From Phycisphaerae bacterium (GTDB taxonomy: Bacteria > Planctomycetota > Phycisphaerae > UBA1845 > Fen-1342), in contig JAJVHV010000020.1 in assembly GCA_022072445.1 (NCBI GenBank), forward strand, positions 88,590-152,589: a stretch of DNA of 64,000 nt. The letters run 5' to 3'. This document shows, piece after piece, positions 1 to 7,600 of this stretch. The position numbers and the translations under genes were made by a program. The first letter of the stretch is position 1. Each line of letters begins with the position of its first letter. The notes beneath the pieces are model-generated. The model made no database searches and was not told where the DNA came from. It was given only the letters and a program-made list of their open reading frames with translations.

Positions 1-1
1 T

Positions 2-1048
2 CTCGTGCGTCTACTCGTGATGGAAAAATCCTCCCAGGCGGTGACGTGCGTCTGCAAGACCGGCGGCGCGCTCTCCGACCGCAAGGGCGTGAATCTGCCG
101 GATTCCAAGCTGACCATGCCCTCGCTGACGCCCAAGGACCTCGCCGATCTCGACTGGGCCGTCGCCAACGACCTCGACTACGTCGCGCTCTCCTTCGTTC
201 GCCGGCCTGAAGATCTCTACGCCCTGCGCCGCGCCATCCAGCAGCGCGGCGCCGACATTCCCGTCATCGTCAAGATTGAGAAGCCCGAAGCCCTCGGTCA
301 CCTGGACGAGCTGATCGAGAACTCGGACGGCGTGCTAGTGGCCCGCGGCGATCTGGGCGTCGAAATGGAGCTGTGGCGCGTCCCGCTTTTCCAGAAGGAC
401 ATCGCGGCCCGCTGCCGCGCCGCGGGCGTCCCTGTCATCATCGCCACGCAGATGCTCCAGAGCATGGTCGAGAACCCCGGGCCGACCCGCGCCGAAGTCA
501 GCGATGTCGCCAATGCCGTCTTCGACCTCGCCGACGCCCTGATGCTCTCGGCCGAGACCGCGGTGGGACGCTATCCAGAGCTGGCGGTCGACGTCCTCGC
601 GCGCGTCTCGCGCGAGACCGAAGGCTATCTGGCGCGCCACCCCATCGCCGATCCCTCGCCCGATCGCATCTCGGTCGCGTCCGTCACCGACGCGGTCACG
701 CATGCCGCCGCCCAGGCGGCCCGCGAGCTTAACGCCCGGCTCGTCGCTCTCTGGACCGCCTCGGGCGCCAGCGTCCGCATGATCGCTAAACACCGGCTGC
801 CCGTTCCGGTCGTCGGGCTCACGTGGGACGAGCGCATCGCCCGGCGGATCAACCTCATGTTCGGCGTTGTTCCACTGCACGTCGAACCCGCTGCCGAGCC
901 GGAAGAGATGTTCCGACGGATCGACGCACGCCTGATTGCGCGGCAACTGGCCGCGCCGGGCGACCTGATCATTGTCGTCACCGCGACGCGCATCGGGCAA
1001 GTTGGCGCAACCAACGCGCTGATGGTCCATCACGTCCAGCCCGCCTGA
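2..1048 (+). CDS. pyk: Pyruvate kinase, 3' part (5' end outside window)
   Basis: Pyruvate kinase converts phosphoenolpyruvate and ADP to pyruvate and ATP in the last step of glycolysis. The reading frame is open from the window edge, so the first 100-odd residues are missing. What remains starts at the end of the lid (B) domain (KGVNLPD) and continues through the TIM barrel. It holds VKIEKPEAL with the catalytic lysine, VARGDLGVE with metal-binding acidic residues, IATQMLQSM, and PTRAEVSDVANAVFDLADA. A C-terminal pyruvate-kinase domain of about 110 residues follows (DAVTHAAAQAARELNARL to the stop). The domain order and motifs leave little doubt. No partner gene follows; downstream is a repeat-filled gap. 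Confidence 0.95.
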   Translation, partial: LVRLLVMEKSSQAVTCVCKTGGALSDRKGVNLPDSKLTMPSLTPKDLADLDWAVANDLDYVALSFVRRPEDLYALRRAIQQRGADIPVIVKIEKPEALGHLDELIENSDGVLVARGDLGVEMELWRVPLFQKDIAARCRAAGVPVIIATQMLQSMVENPGPTRAEVSDVANAVFDLADALMLSAETAVGRYPELAVDVLARVSRETEGYLARHPIADPSPDRISVASVTDAVTHAAAQAARELNARLVALWTASGASVRMIAKHRLPVPVVGLTWDERIARRINLMFGVVPLHVEPAAEPEEMFRRIDARLIARQLAAPGDLIIVVTATRIGQVGATNALMVHHVQPA

Positions 1049-1228
1049 AGCACACTGCGCAAACGCGCTCATCTGGGCGCATCGCGCCATCGGCCGAGCA
1101 CCGGCGCGCGCGAAGGGCCGAGCAGCGCCCTAGAGGAGAGTCTCGAACGGCGGACGCGGGTCGAGCCGGAAGACGGAGCGTTTCGGTCAAGGCGATGATG
1201 CGCTCGACGAACACGGCCATCGGTCGAA

Positions 1229-1253
1229 CCCCTCCCTCACGGTCGGGGCTCGG
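1229..1253. repeat. Dispersed intergenic motif, copy 1
   Basis: A 25-base stretch containing cctccctcacggtcggggct is found again, identical over 25 bases, at 49459-49483. Here it sits directly before the 22-bp tandem array. Confidence 0.8.
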
Positions 1254-1463
1254 CTGGGGACACGCTTGCGCACGGCTGGGGACACGCTTGCGCTCGGCTG
1301 GGGACACGCTTGCGCTCGGCTGGGGACACGCTTGCGCACGGCTGGGGACACGCTTGCGCACGGCTGGGGACACGCTTGCGCACGGCTGGGGACACGCTTG
1401 CGCACGGCTGGGGACACGCTTGCGCACGGCTGGGGACACGCTTACACGGCTGGGCACGTCTTC
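1252..1463. repeat. 22-bp tandem repeat, nine units plus a degenerate tenth
   Basis: The unit ggctggggacacgcttgcgc plus two bases (ac or tc) starts at 1252, 1274, 1296, 1318, 1340, 1362, 1384, 1406 and 1428. A shortened, decayed copy follows at about 1448. Units are almost identical, differing mainly at the second-last base. 22 is not a multiple of three, so each frame gives a different repetitive peptide, and none looks like a protein. There are no variable spacers, so this is not a CRISPR array. It lies between the convergent pyruvate kinase and cupin genes. The rest of the gap (1049-1251) holds no recognisable gene. Confidence 0.95.
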
Positions 1464-1497
1464 GCGCGAGACGAACAACAGCGGTCCAATCGCGAGC

Positions 1498-1983
1498 CTA
1501 CGGCGCCTCGCGCTCAACCGAGCGGCTGCCCGCCGGCGCGGGGATCGAATCCTTGCCGTCATACGGCGGCGTGAAGATGTTGACTGAAATGAGCGGTTCA
1601 TCCCCTGCGTTGCGGATCGAATGCGGCACGCCGCGCGGAATGTGAAACACGTCGCCGGCCCGTGCCATCCTTCGCACGTCGTCGATGAGAATCTCGCCCC
1701 GCCCACGATGCACGACGATTGTCAGGTCGTGTTCGCGATGAATGTGACGCTGCTCGCCGGTGCGGAACTGCAGCAGGTGTGCGCTGAACTCATCGCTGGC
1801 CATCAGCGTGTAAGGCAGGAAGTCCTGATCGTCGCGCACCGGACGCTGCCGTAGAATCTGCTCGATCAGCGCGGTGTCCAGAATCTCCGTCGGACGCACC
1901 GCAAGCGCGTGCTCCCGCGCACACCCGCAGCAAACCGCCGTCAATGCGACAGCCCACCGCAACCCGATAAACCACGCGCGCAT
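1498..1983 (-). CDS. Cupin-domain putative lipoprotein
   Basis: A 161-residue protein with an N-terminal export segment (residues 7-21) ending in VCCGC, which could serve as a lipobox. It is therefore probably an envelope lipoprotein. The cupin barrel is clear. Motif 1 includes HIHREHD (two His and a downstream acidic residue). Motif 2 is GDVFHIPRGVPHSIRN, giving the third His. These are the usual metal ligands of the cupin fold. The substrate cannot be read from the sequence. The ATG overlaps the stop of the upstream TPR gene by one base (TAATG), so the two are probably translationally coupled. It is the last gene of a minus-strand run. Confidence 0.8.
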   Translation of the reverse strand: MRAWFIGLRWAVALTAVCCGCAREHALAVRPTEILDTALIEQILRQRPVRDDQDFLPYTLMASDEFSAHLLQFRTGEQRHIHREHDLTIVVHRGRGEILIDDVRRMARAGDVFHIPRGVPHSIRNAGDEPLISVNIFTPPYDGKDSIPAPAGSRSVEREAP

Positions 1984-3512
1984 TACGGGTTCTCCGCCGG
2001 ACCGGACGACGACGACGGCGGGGGCTGGCCGTTCGGAGCGTGAGGGACCGTCGCACCCAGCTCGGCCAGTGCCTCGGGTGGGAACATCCGCGCCAGCACC
2101 TCAACCTGCGCGACTTGCTCGCTTAGTTTGCGATCAAGCTCAATGGCGGTTCGCAATTCGGCCGCCGCTTCATCGCGCCGCGCACCGCGCGCCAACGTGA
2201 TCGCAAGCATGAAGTGCGCCGTGGCCCGTCCCGGCTCGCTCTTGAGCGCTTCGCGCAGCGACTCCTCGGCCGATCCAAGTTCGCCGGCGTTCAGCGCCAG
2301 CGAGGCCAGCGCTTCCCAGGCCGGCGCATAGCGCGACGACGCGGCCAGCGCGTTGTGAAAAAGCTCCGCGGCCCGCGCGGAGTTTTCCTGCCGCAGGTGA
2401 ACCACTCCCAGCCAGTACCAGGCGTCGGGCCGGCCGGGACCGGCGCTGACGGCCTTCATCAGCGTTTCGCGGGCCGCCTCCGGCTGCGCGGCGCGCAGCA
2501 GCGCCACGCCGCGCCACGTCAGCGCGTCGTAGTCCGCCGGCTCGTGCGCCAGCAGGTAGTCGAGGATCGCGACGGCCTGCGCGTAATCGCCGATGGAAGT
2601 CAGATGCACGGCCGCCAGAAAGTCGCGCTGCGCGGCGAACTCGTCCGGCACGCTTTGTAACGCCTCCAGTGCCCGCCCCAGGCCATCCCAATCTTCCAGC
2701 GCGGCACGCATGTGCGCCAGGGCGAGACGGTCGGGCAGCGACAGCCGTTCGTCGCCCGCGAGCGCCCGCAACTCATGGCGGGCGTCGTCGGGGCGCTGCG
2801 CGAGCATGAAGCAGCGCGCCAGAAGTATGACTCCCGCGGCACGCCGTTCGGCGCTCGACCGCAGCGCCAGCGCATGATGCAGTGCCTCGGACGGCCGGTT
2901 GGCGGCCAGCAGCCGCCGCGCCGCGGTCTCGTGGTAGAGGCGCGCGTCTTGCCCGGCAGATTGAGCGCGCGAGGCCCATGACTCGGCCAGCGATTCATTC
3001 TTGAGCAGTTGCGCCATCAGCGCCAGCGCCAGCCACGATTCCGCGCTCAGTTGCAGCTCGGGCTCGTGCTCCGCCGCGTGTCCGAGCATGGCCCGAACCC
3101 GGTCCTCATTGCGGATCTCGGCGGGCAGGCCGTCAAGCTCCGCGACCGACGCCAGGTACGTGGCGCGCACGTCCTCGTCCGACAACGCCGGCACGATGGC
3201 AGGCTGGGGCGTCGACGCCGCCGACGGTTGCGAGCGGGTCGACGGACGTGACGTCGGGCCGTGCGGCTCCCCGCCGCGGGCCGGCTCGCGGCCCGCCGCC
3301 GCGGGCGAGCGGCGCGTTTCGGCGACGGCCTGCTCGAGCGCTTCGACGCGCTCGGCGAGCTGCAGGCTGAAATCAGTCTGTTGGGTCATTCGCCCGGCAA
3401 CGAAGACCGCGAGCAGCGCGAAGGCCAGGGCGATGATCAGCGTCCCGGCCACGAGCAGGACGTAGATTCGCTCCAGTGTTCCGCGCGTGTTTGGTGGAGG
3501 CGTTAGCGGCAT
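1983..3512 (-). CDS. Membrane-anchored TPR protein
   Basis: A 509-residue protein with a short cytoplasmic N-terminus and one transmembrane segment at about residues 15-40 (VLLVAGTLIIALAFALLAVF). A low-complexity linker rich in Ser, Pro, Arg and Gly follows. From about residue 115 to 480 the protein is helical with repeated TPR-like units, for example DYDALTWRGVALLRAAQPEA and PDAWYWLGVVHLRQENSARA. TPR domains bind other proteins. The repeats probably face the periplasm, but the partner is unknown. The stop overlaps the cupin start, and the upstream membrane gene is 18 bases away, so a shared transcript is likely. Confidence 0.75.
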   Translation of the reverse strand: MPLTPPPNTRGTLERIYVLLVAGTLIIALAFALLAVFVAGRMTQQTDFSLQLAERVEALEQAVAETRRSPAAAGREPARGGEPHGPTSRPSTRSQPSAASTPQPAIVPALSDEDVRATYLASVAELDGLPAEIRNEDRVRAMLGHAAEHEPELQLSAESWLALALMAQLLKNESLAESWASRAQSAGQDARLYHETAARRLLAANRPSEALHHALALRSSAERRAAGVILLARCFMLAQRPDDARHELRALAGDERLSLPDRLALAHMRAALEDWDGLGRALEALQSVPDEFAAQRDFLAAVHLTSIGDYAQAVAILDYLLAHEPADYDALTWRGVALLRAAQPEAARETLMKAVSAGPGRPDAWYWLGVVHLRQENSARAAELFHNALAASSRYAPAWEALASLALNAGELGSAEESLREALKSEPGRATAHFMLAITLARGARRDEAAAELRTAIELDRKLSEQVAQVEVLARMFPPEALAELGATVPHAPNGQPPPSSSSGPAENP

Positions 3513-3530
3513 GGATTCGCGTCCGTCTCT

Positions 3531-3983
3531 CTAGTGTCGATCGTCACGGTCCGGTTCGTCCGGCCCGCTTTCACCCTTATCGGACGAAGTGTCCTCGCCG
3601 CCTTCGTCCTGCTCATGCGTCGCGGCGTGAATCTCGTCGTCGCTGATGCGGTAGTTGGACCAGGCGTCGACGTAGCGCGTCGGTGCGCCGCCCACGTCGC
3701 GCGAAATCAGCGTACGCCCGATTCGAATCACCATGTACGAACCGATCACAAACGCGGCAAGCGCCAGTGCCGCCGCCATCAGCGTTGCCAGCAGCAGGCC
3801 CAGCCGCTGCCGCACATCCGTTTCGAGCGGCGTCCCGCCGACCGGGACGGCGGGCGGCGTGCTGAGTATCCCGCTTCCGGCGCGGCGCGAGACGAATAGC
3901 GCCGCCATCGCCGCCAGCGCAATGAGCAGCGCCGCCACGGTCGCTCCGAATGCCAGTCGCGCAAGCGTGCCGTTTCGTTGCAT
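3531..3983 (-). CDS. Small two-pass membrane protein, unknown function
   Basis: 150 residues. Two hydrophobic segments are visible, at about residues 10-32 and 61-88, joined by a short Pro/Gly-rich loop. The C-terminal 50 residues are charged and acidic (EQDEGGEDTSSDKGESGPDE). No family is recognised. It lies 9 bases after the DnaJ-like gene and 18 bases before the TPR gene on the same strand, so it probably belongs to that operon. Confidence 0.65.
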   Translation of the reverse strand: MQRNGTLARLAFGATVAALLIALAAMAALFVSRRAGSGILSTPPAVPVGGTPLETDVRQRLGLLLATLMAAALALAAFVIGSYMVIRIGRTLISRDVGGAPTRYVDAWSNYRISDDEIHAATHEQDEGGEDTSSDKGESGPDEPDRDDRH

Positions 3984-3992
3984 ACCGTTCGC

Positions 3993-4928
3993 TCACGTCA
4001 GCCGCCAGCCGGCCTGGGCGCGCGGATCGAACCGCCATTCGCGGTCGAGCGCCTCGACCAGGCGTGATGCGTTCTCCGAACCGTTGCGGGGAATCATGAT
4101 CTTCACCACCGCGATCATGTCGCCCGTTTCGCCCGTCCGGTTGCTGGCGATGCCCTTTCCGCGCAGTCGCAATTTCGAGCCGCTCGACGTTCCGGGCGGC
4201 ACTATCAGCGTCGTCGGTCCGTCGAGCGTCGGCACGTCCACCCGCGCCCCGAGCACCGCCTCCTTCACCGACAGCGGTAGGTCCAGAAGAACGTTGAGCC
4301 CCTCCCGCCGGAAGTACGCGTGCGGTAGGATCCGGCACTCGATGATCAGGTCGCCTCGCCCGCCGCGGCCTTCCTGCCCCTTGCCGCGCAGGCGGATACG
4401 CTGCCCGTCCTCCACGCCAGCCGGAATGCGGAACTTCAGCCGCTCCGGGCTCTCCCCTTCGATCTGCAGCTCGACCTCGCGCGTCGTTCCCCGCACACCC
4501 TCTTCGAACGTGAGTTCCACCGTGTGACGAACGTCCTCCCCGACGCGCCCGCCACGCCGCACACTCGCCCGCCGCGTCCCGCCGCCCGCGCCGCCACGCG
4601 TGAAGAATTGCTCGAAGATGCTGCTCAGGTCGCCGAAGTCGCTGACGGTGAAGTTGCCGTTGCGCGAATCGAAGTGCGGCTCCCAGCCGTTGATGTCGGG
4701 CGGCGGCCCGCCAGCCCCGAACTGGTCATACTGGCGGCGGCGGCGCTCATCTCCCAGGACTTCATACGCGGCCTGAACCTGCTTGAAGCGCTCTTCAGCC
4801 GTCTTGTCGTCAGGGTTGCGGTCGGGATGATACTGCTTGGCCAGTTTGCGGTAGGCGCGCTTGATCTGCTCTGCGTCAGCGGATCGATCGACTCCCAGAA
4901 TCTGATATGGGTCCTTCCGCGAGTTCAC
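3993..4928 (-). CDS. DnaJ-like co-chaperone (CbpA type, no zinc finger)
   Basis: J-domain proteins stimulate the ATPase of DnaK-type Hsp70 and deliver substrates to it. With the GTG at 4926-4928 as start the protein has 311 residues. The J domain covers residues 6-70, with the HPD triad at 34-36. A short Gly/Phe-containing linker follows (SSIFEQFFTRGGAGGGTRRA), then the two-part DnaJ C-terminal substrate-binding domain (VELTFEEGVRGTTREVELQI to the end). The four CxxCxGxG zinc modules of true DnaJ are absent, so CbpA is the better comparison. A longer frame runs upstream, but it only translates the antisense of the tRNA-Ser gene and an unrelated linker, so I rejected that start. Confidence 0.85.
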   Translation of the reverse strand: MNSRKDPYQILGVDRSADAEQIKRAYRKLAKQYHPDRNPDDKTAEERFKQVQAAYEVLGDERRRRQYDQFGAGGPPPDINGWEPHFDSRNGNFTVSDFGDLSSIFEQFFTRGGAGGGTRRASVRRGGRVGEDVRHTVELTFEEGVRGTTREVELQIEGESPERLKFRIPAGVEDGQRIRLRGKGQEGRGGRGDLIIECRILPHAYFRREGLNVLLDLPLSVKEAVLGARVDVPTLDGPTTLIVPPGTSSGSKLRLRGKGIASNRTGETGDMIAVVKIMIPRNGSENASRLVEALDREWRFDPRAQAGWRLT

Positions 4929-5077
4929 GTCCCGCTGCGCTCCAAGCAGGCCAAGCCCACGCGGCCATGCCGCCGCGTGCCGCAATCCTTGCACGTTGAT
5001 TCTAGCCCCGCCAGTCGCGGGAACCCGCCGGCCACGTGCGATGATCGCCGCCGGCGCATCGACCGCGCGATGTGAAC

Positions 5078-5162
5078 CGGAGAGGGTGGGATTCGAACCC
5101 ACGTTGGCTTGCGCCAAACCGGTTTTCGAGACCGGCCCAATCAGCCGCTCTGGCACCTCTCC
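5078..5162 (-). tRNA. tRNA-Ser (anticodon CGA)
   Basis: Read on the minus strand, the 7-bp acceptor stem is GGAGAGG/CCTCTCC. The anticodon stem CCGGT/ACCGG encloses the loop CTCGAAA, giving anticodon CGA. A long variable arm is present (a TTGGC-GCAA-GCCAA hairpin), as expected for a class II tRNA, followed by the T arm GTGGGTTCGAATCCCAC. The discriminator base is G, usual for serine. CCA is not encoded. The gene decodes UCG and lies just upstream of the DnaJ-like gene. Confidence 0.96.
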
Positions 5163-5470
5163 ATGCGCCACACGGCCAAGCCGGGCAGCGGCCGCACATC
5201 ATCGGTAAATTCTCGACCGTTGGCAACTCTGTCCGGCCGTCATGCGGGTCCCCGCCGTCCATGCCGCATCCGCCGATCGTAAGACGCTCGGGGGGCGTGG
5301 GTTATGTCGCCTCGCCGCCGCCCTCGGCCCGATGAGCGATTTGAACGAAAAATCCAACCGTCCTGTACGGCGCGCCTTGGCCGGCATGCTACACTCTGCC
5401 GCGTTTTTCGACATGGAGATACCTCATTCATCCGGCGGTTATCGAACCGTCGGCCTACGGAGCACGATCG
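5163..5470. other. Intergenic region, no gene seen
   Basis: About 300 bases between the divergent tRNA-Ser and the TIGR01777 gene. No coding frame looks real. TGCTACACT at about 5387-5395 resembles an extended -10 element that could serve the downstream gene, but no matching -35 sits at the right spacing. Confidence 0.4.
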
Positions 5471-6373
5471 ATGCGCATCGCCGTCAGCGGCTCGTCGGGT
5501 CTGGTCGGCTCGGCACTCATCCCGTTGCTCGCCACCGCCGGACACAGCGTGACGCGGATCGTCCGCACGCCGCCGCACGAGGCCGAGCTGAAGCTGTATT
5601 GGGACCCGCAGACGGGTCGCGTCGATCGCCGGCGTTTGGAGGGGCACGACGCGGTCGTGCATCTCGCGGGTGAAAATATTGCCGCGCGGCGCTGGAGCGC
5701 GCGGGTCAAAAGCGCCATCCGCGAGAGCCGGGTCGAGGGTACACGTCTGCTGGCCGACGCCATCGCCGGCCTCGAACGGCCGCCCAAGGTGCTGGTCTGC
5801 GCGTCGGCGATCGGCATCTACGGCGATCGCGGCGACGACGCGTTGGGTGAGGAAAGCGCGCCGGGCAAAGGCTTCCTGTCGGACGTGTGCCGTGCGTGGG
5901 AGCAGGCGGCGGATGTGGCCCGCGCGAAGGGCGTCCGCGTGGTGCACGCGCGCTTCGGCGTCATCCTGAGTCCGAAGGGCGGCGCGCTACACAGGATGCT
6001 GCCAATCTTCAGGATGGGCCTGGGTGGCGTCCTGGGGAGCGGGCGGCAGCACATGAGCTGGATCTCGCTGGGAGACGCCGTCGGGGCGATCTACCACCTG
6101 ACGTGCCATGAATCGGTCAGCGGAGCCGTTAACGTCGTCACGCCCGGGCCGGTGACGAATCGCGAGTTCACGCGAGCGCTCGGCCGTGTGCTGCGCCGAC
6201 CGACGGCCTTCCCGTTGCCGGGTTTTGCGGCGCGACTGGCGTTCGGCGAGATGGCCGACGCGCTGCTGCTGGCCAGCGCGAAGGTGTTTCCGACGCAACT
6301 GCTGGATTCGGGTTATCGCTTCGCCCACCCGCAACTCGAGGACGCGCTGCGCACCATGCTCGAAAAGAGCTGA
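5471..6373 (+). CDS. TIGR01777-family NAD(P)-dependent epimerase-like protein
   Basis: A 300-residue extended short-chain dehydrogenase. The dinucleotide-binding motif is GSSGLVG (Gly 7, 10, 13). VVHLAGENIAARRWS and SAIGIYGDRGDD match the TIGR01777 (YfcH/SDR39U1) family. The C-terminal 50 residues (LPGFAARLAFGEMADALLLA, then VFPTQLLDSGYRFAHP) are the DUF1731 module that marks this family. Length is normal. The physiological substrate of the family is not established, so no reaction is claimed. It is a single-gene unit facing the minus-strand Clp-N gene. Confidence 0.9.
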   Translation: MRIAVSGSSGLVGSALIPLLATAGHSVTRIVRTPPHEAELKLYWDPQTGRVDRRRLEGHDAVVHLAGENIAARRWSARVKSAIRESRVEGTRLLADAIAGLERPPKVLVCASAIGIYGDRGDDALGEESAPGKGFLSDVCRAWEQAADVARAKGVRVVHARFGVILSPKGGALHRMLPIFRMGLGGVLGSGRQHMSWISLGDAVGAIYHLTCHESVSGAVNVVTPGPVTNREFTRALGRVLRRPTAFPLPGFAARLAFGEMADALLLASAKVFPTQLLDSGYRFAHPQLEDALRTMLEKS

Positions 6374-6385
6374 GGCCAGCGGCGG

Positions 6386-6829
6386 TCAGGCGGAAAGCTG
6401 CCGGACGATTTCTTCGCGGCAGCGCGTCAGCGTGACGCCCAACGCGTGCAGCACGCGCTCCGCGCCGCAGCCGCGCTCGCGCAGCAGGCCGAGCAGCAGG
6501 TGTTCGCTGCCGACGCTCTTGGCTTCAAGCTGCTGTGCTTCTTCCACCGCCCGCGCCACGACGTTCTTGAAATTGGGCGTTCCTGGAAGACGGCCGAGCA
6601 CCCACGTGTCTTCCTTGGCCTTTTGATACACGTCGTCGATCGCTTTCTTGCCGCGGGCTTCGTCGACGTTCAGACTCGCCAGCACGCGCGCCGCCAGCGA
6701 GCCCGGCTGCCGCAGGATCGCCAGCAGGACGTGCTCGGTCCCGACGTGCTCCTGCTCGTAGTCGCGGGCGATGACCTGTGCGGTCTTCAGGATCGCGTCG
6801 GCGTCGGCGTCGAGGTGCTGCATCGGCAT
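6386..6829 (-). CDS. Stand-alone Clp N-domain protein
   Basis: 147 residues from the ATG at 6827-6829, which has AAGGGA about 9 bases upstream. It contains two consecutive Clp_N repeats: VGTEHVLLAILRQPGSLAAR and VGSEHLLLGLLRERGCGAER. These are the adaptor- and substrate-binding repeats at the N-terminus of ClpA/ClpC ATPases. No AAA+ module follows, because the frame ends after the second repeat. It could be an adaptor or decoy for a Clp unfoldase encoded elsewhere, as proposed for other short Clp_N (ClpS2/ClpT-like) proteins; that role is inference. Confidence 0.85.
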   Translation of the reverse strand: MPMQHLDADADAILKTAQVIARDYEQEHVGTEHVLLAILRQPGSLAARVLASLNVDEARGKKAIDDVYQKAKEDTWVLGRLPGTPNFKNVVARAVEEAQQLEAKSVGSEHLLLGLLRERGCGAERVLHALGVTLTRCREEIVRQLSA

Positions 6830-6842
6830 GGCGATCAGTCCC

Positions 6843-7346
6843 TTATCGGATCCACAATCGGACCAGCAACTTATAACCCAGCGATAGGAGCGCCACAAGA
6901 ACAGTGAACGCCAGCGTGATCTTCAACAGCCGCAGCCGGTGACGAATCTCGCGGTCGCGCAGGTCGCCGAGCTGCTCGTGAATCTCGAGCAGCTTGCGGT
7001 CGAGCCGGCCCTCGATCTCATCCAGCTTCACGTCGACCCGTGCCTCGATCTCGTCCAGCTTAGCCGCCACGTACGTGTCCGCCGCGCCGCGCAGCTTCTC
7101 GGCCACGGCGCCCAGCATGCCGGCCCGTTTCTCGGCCGCGGGCGGCTCAGCGGGGCCTCCGGCATTTCGTTCGTTCTCCGCCGCGGGAGGGAGCAGGCCC
7201 GACGTGCCCAGGACCTGATCGACGCGACGCTCGAGCCAGGCCGCGCTGCTCCGCTGCACCCGGCGCAGCAGACCAGCCAGCAGCGACGTCCGCCGCGGCG
7301 GAGTGGGCTGTGGCCGTTCGCCCGGTGGCGGCGTCATGGGATCCAT
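6843..7346 (-). CDS. Coiled-coil protein with C-terminal membrane anchor
   Basis: 167 residues from the ATG at 7344-7346. A Pro-rich N-terminus (MTPPPGERPQPTPP) leads into an amphipathic helical region with a repeated LDEIEARVD/LDEIEGRLD heptad-like pattern at about residues 95-135. A single transmembrane segment lies near the C-terminus (KITLAFTVLVALLSLGYKLL). This resembles tail-anchored scaffold proteins, but I recognise no family. The start overlaps the end of the upstream 88-residue gene by 13 bases, suggesting coupling. Confidence 0.6.
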   Translation of the reverse strand: MDPMTPPPGERPQPTPPRRTSLLAGLLRRVQRSSAAWLERRVDQVLGTSGLLPPAAENERNAGGPAEPPAAEKRAGMLGAVAEKLRGAADTYVAAKLDEIEARVDVKLDEIEGRLDRKLLEIHEQLGDLRDREIRHRLRLLKITLAFTVLVALLSLGYKLLVRLWIR

Positions 7347-7600
7347 CGATGTGCCCAGCTCAGAAAGCCCAGCGCCGCGAGCAGCGCGCCGATCTGAAGC
7401 AGTTCGCCGCGCTGCCGGCTCCACCGGATCGCCAGCAGGTGATACGTCACGTAGCGACGCAGGAGGCGTCGCTGTGCGTCGACCGGCGCGAGCACGCGCG
7501 ACAACGCCGCGAACGCCGAGAGTGCGACCAGCGCGGTGTAAACACCGACCGCGACAAACAACATCGTGCGGAACAGATCGAAGAGATCGAAATCAATCAT
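7334..7600 (-). CDS. Small two-pass membrane protein, unknown function
   Basis: 88 residues with a hydrophobic segment at about residues 10-35 (TMLFVAVGVYTALVALSAFA) and another near the C-terminus (GELLQIGALLAALGFLSWAH), separated by a basic loop. It overlaps the DUF2723 gene upstream by 8 bases and the coiled-coil gene downstream by 13 bases. The three minus-strand genes therefore look like one translationally coupled unit. No family recognised. Confidence 0.6.
   Translation of the reverse strand: MIDFDLFDLFRTMLFVAVGVYTALVALSAFAALSRVLAPVDAQRRLLRRYVTYHLLAIRWSRQRGELLQIGALLAALGFLSWAHRWIP

Noticed and set aside
1252..1463. CRISPR array
   Set aside because: Units are contiguous with no variable spacers, and no cas genes are in the window.
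1187..1706. Several repetitive open frames on both strands
   Set aside because: They are read through the 22-bp tandem repeat; repetitive peptides in every frame indicate DNA repeat rather than protein.
4929..5171. N-terminal extension of the DnaJ-like frame by 81 codons
   Set aside because: It translates the tRNA-Ser gene on the same strand (the well-known GEVPERLIGPVSKTG artefact) and an unstructured linker; the J domain begins right after the GTG at 4928.
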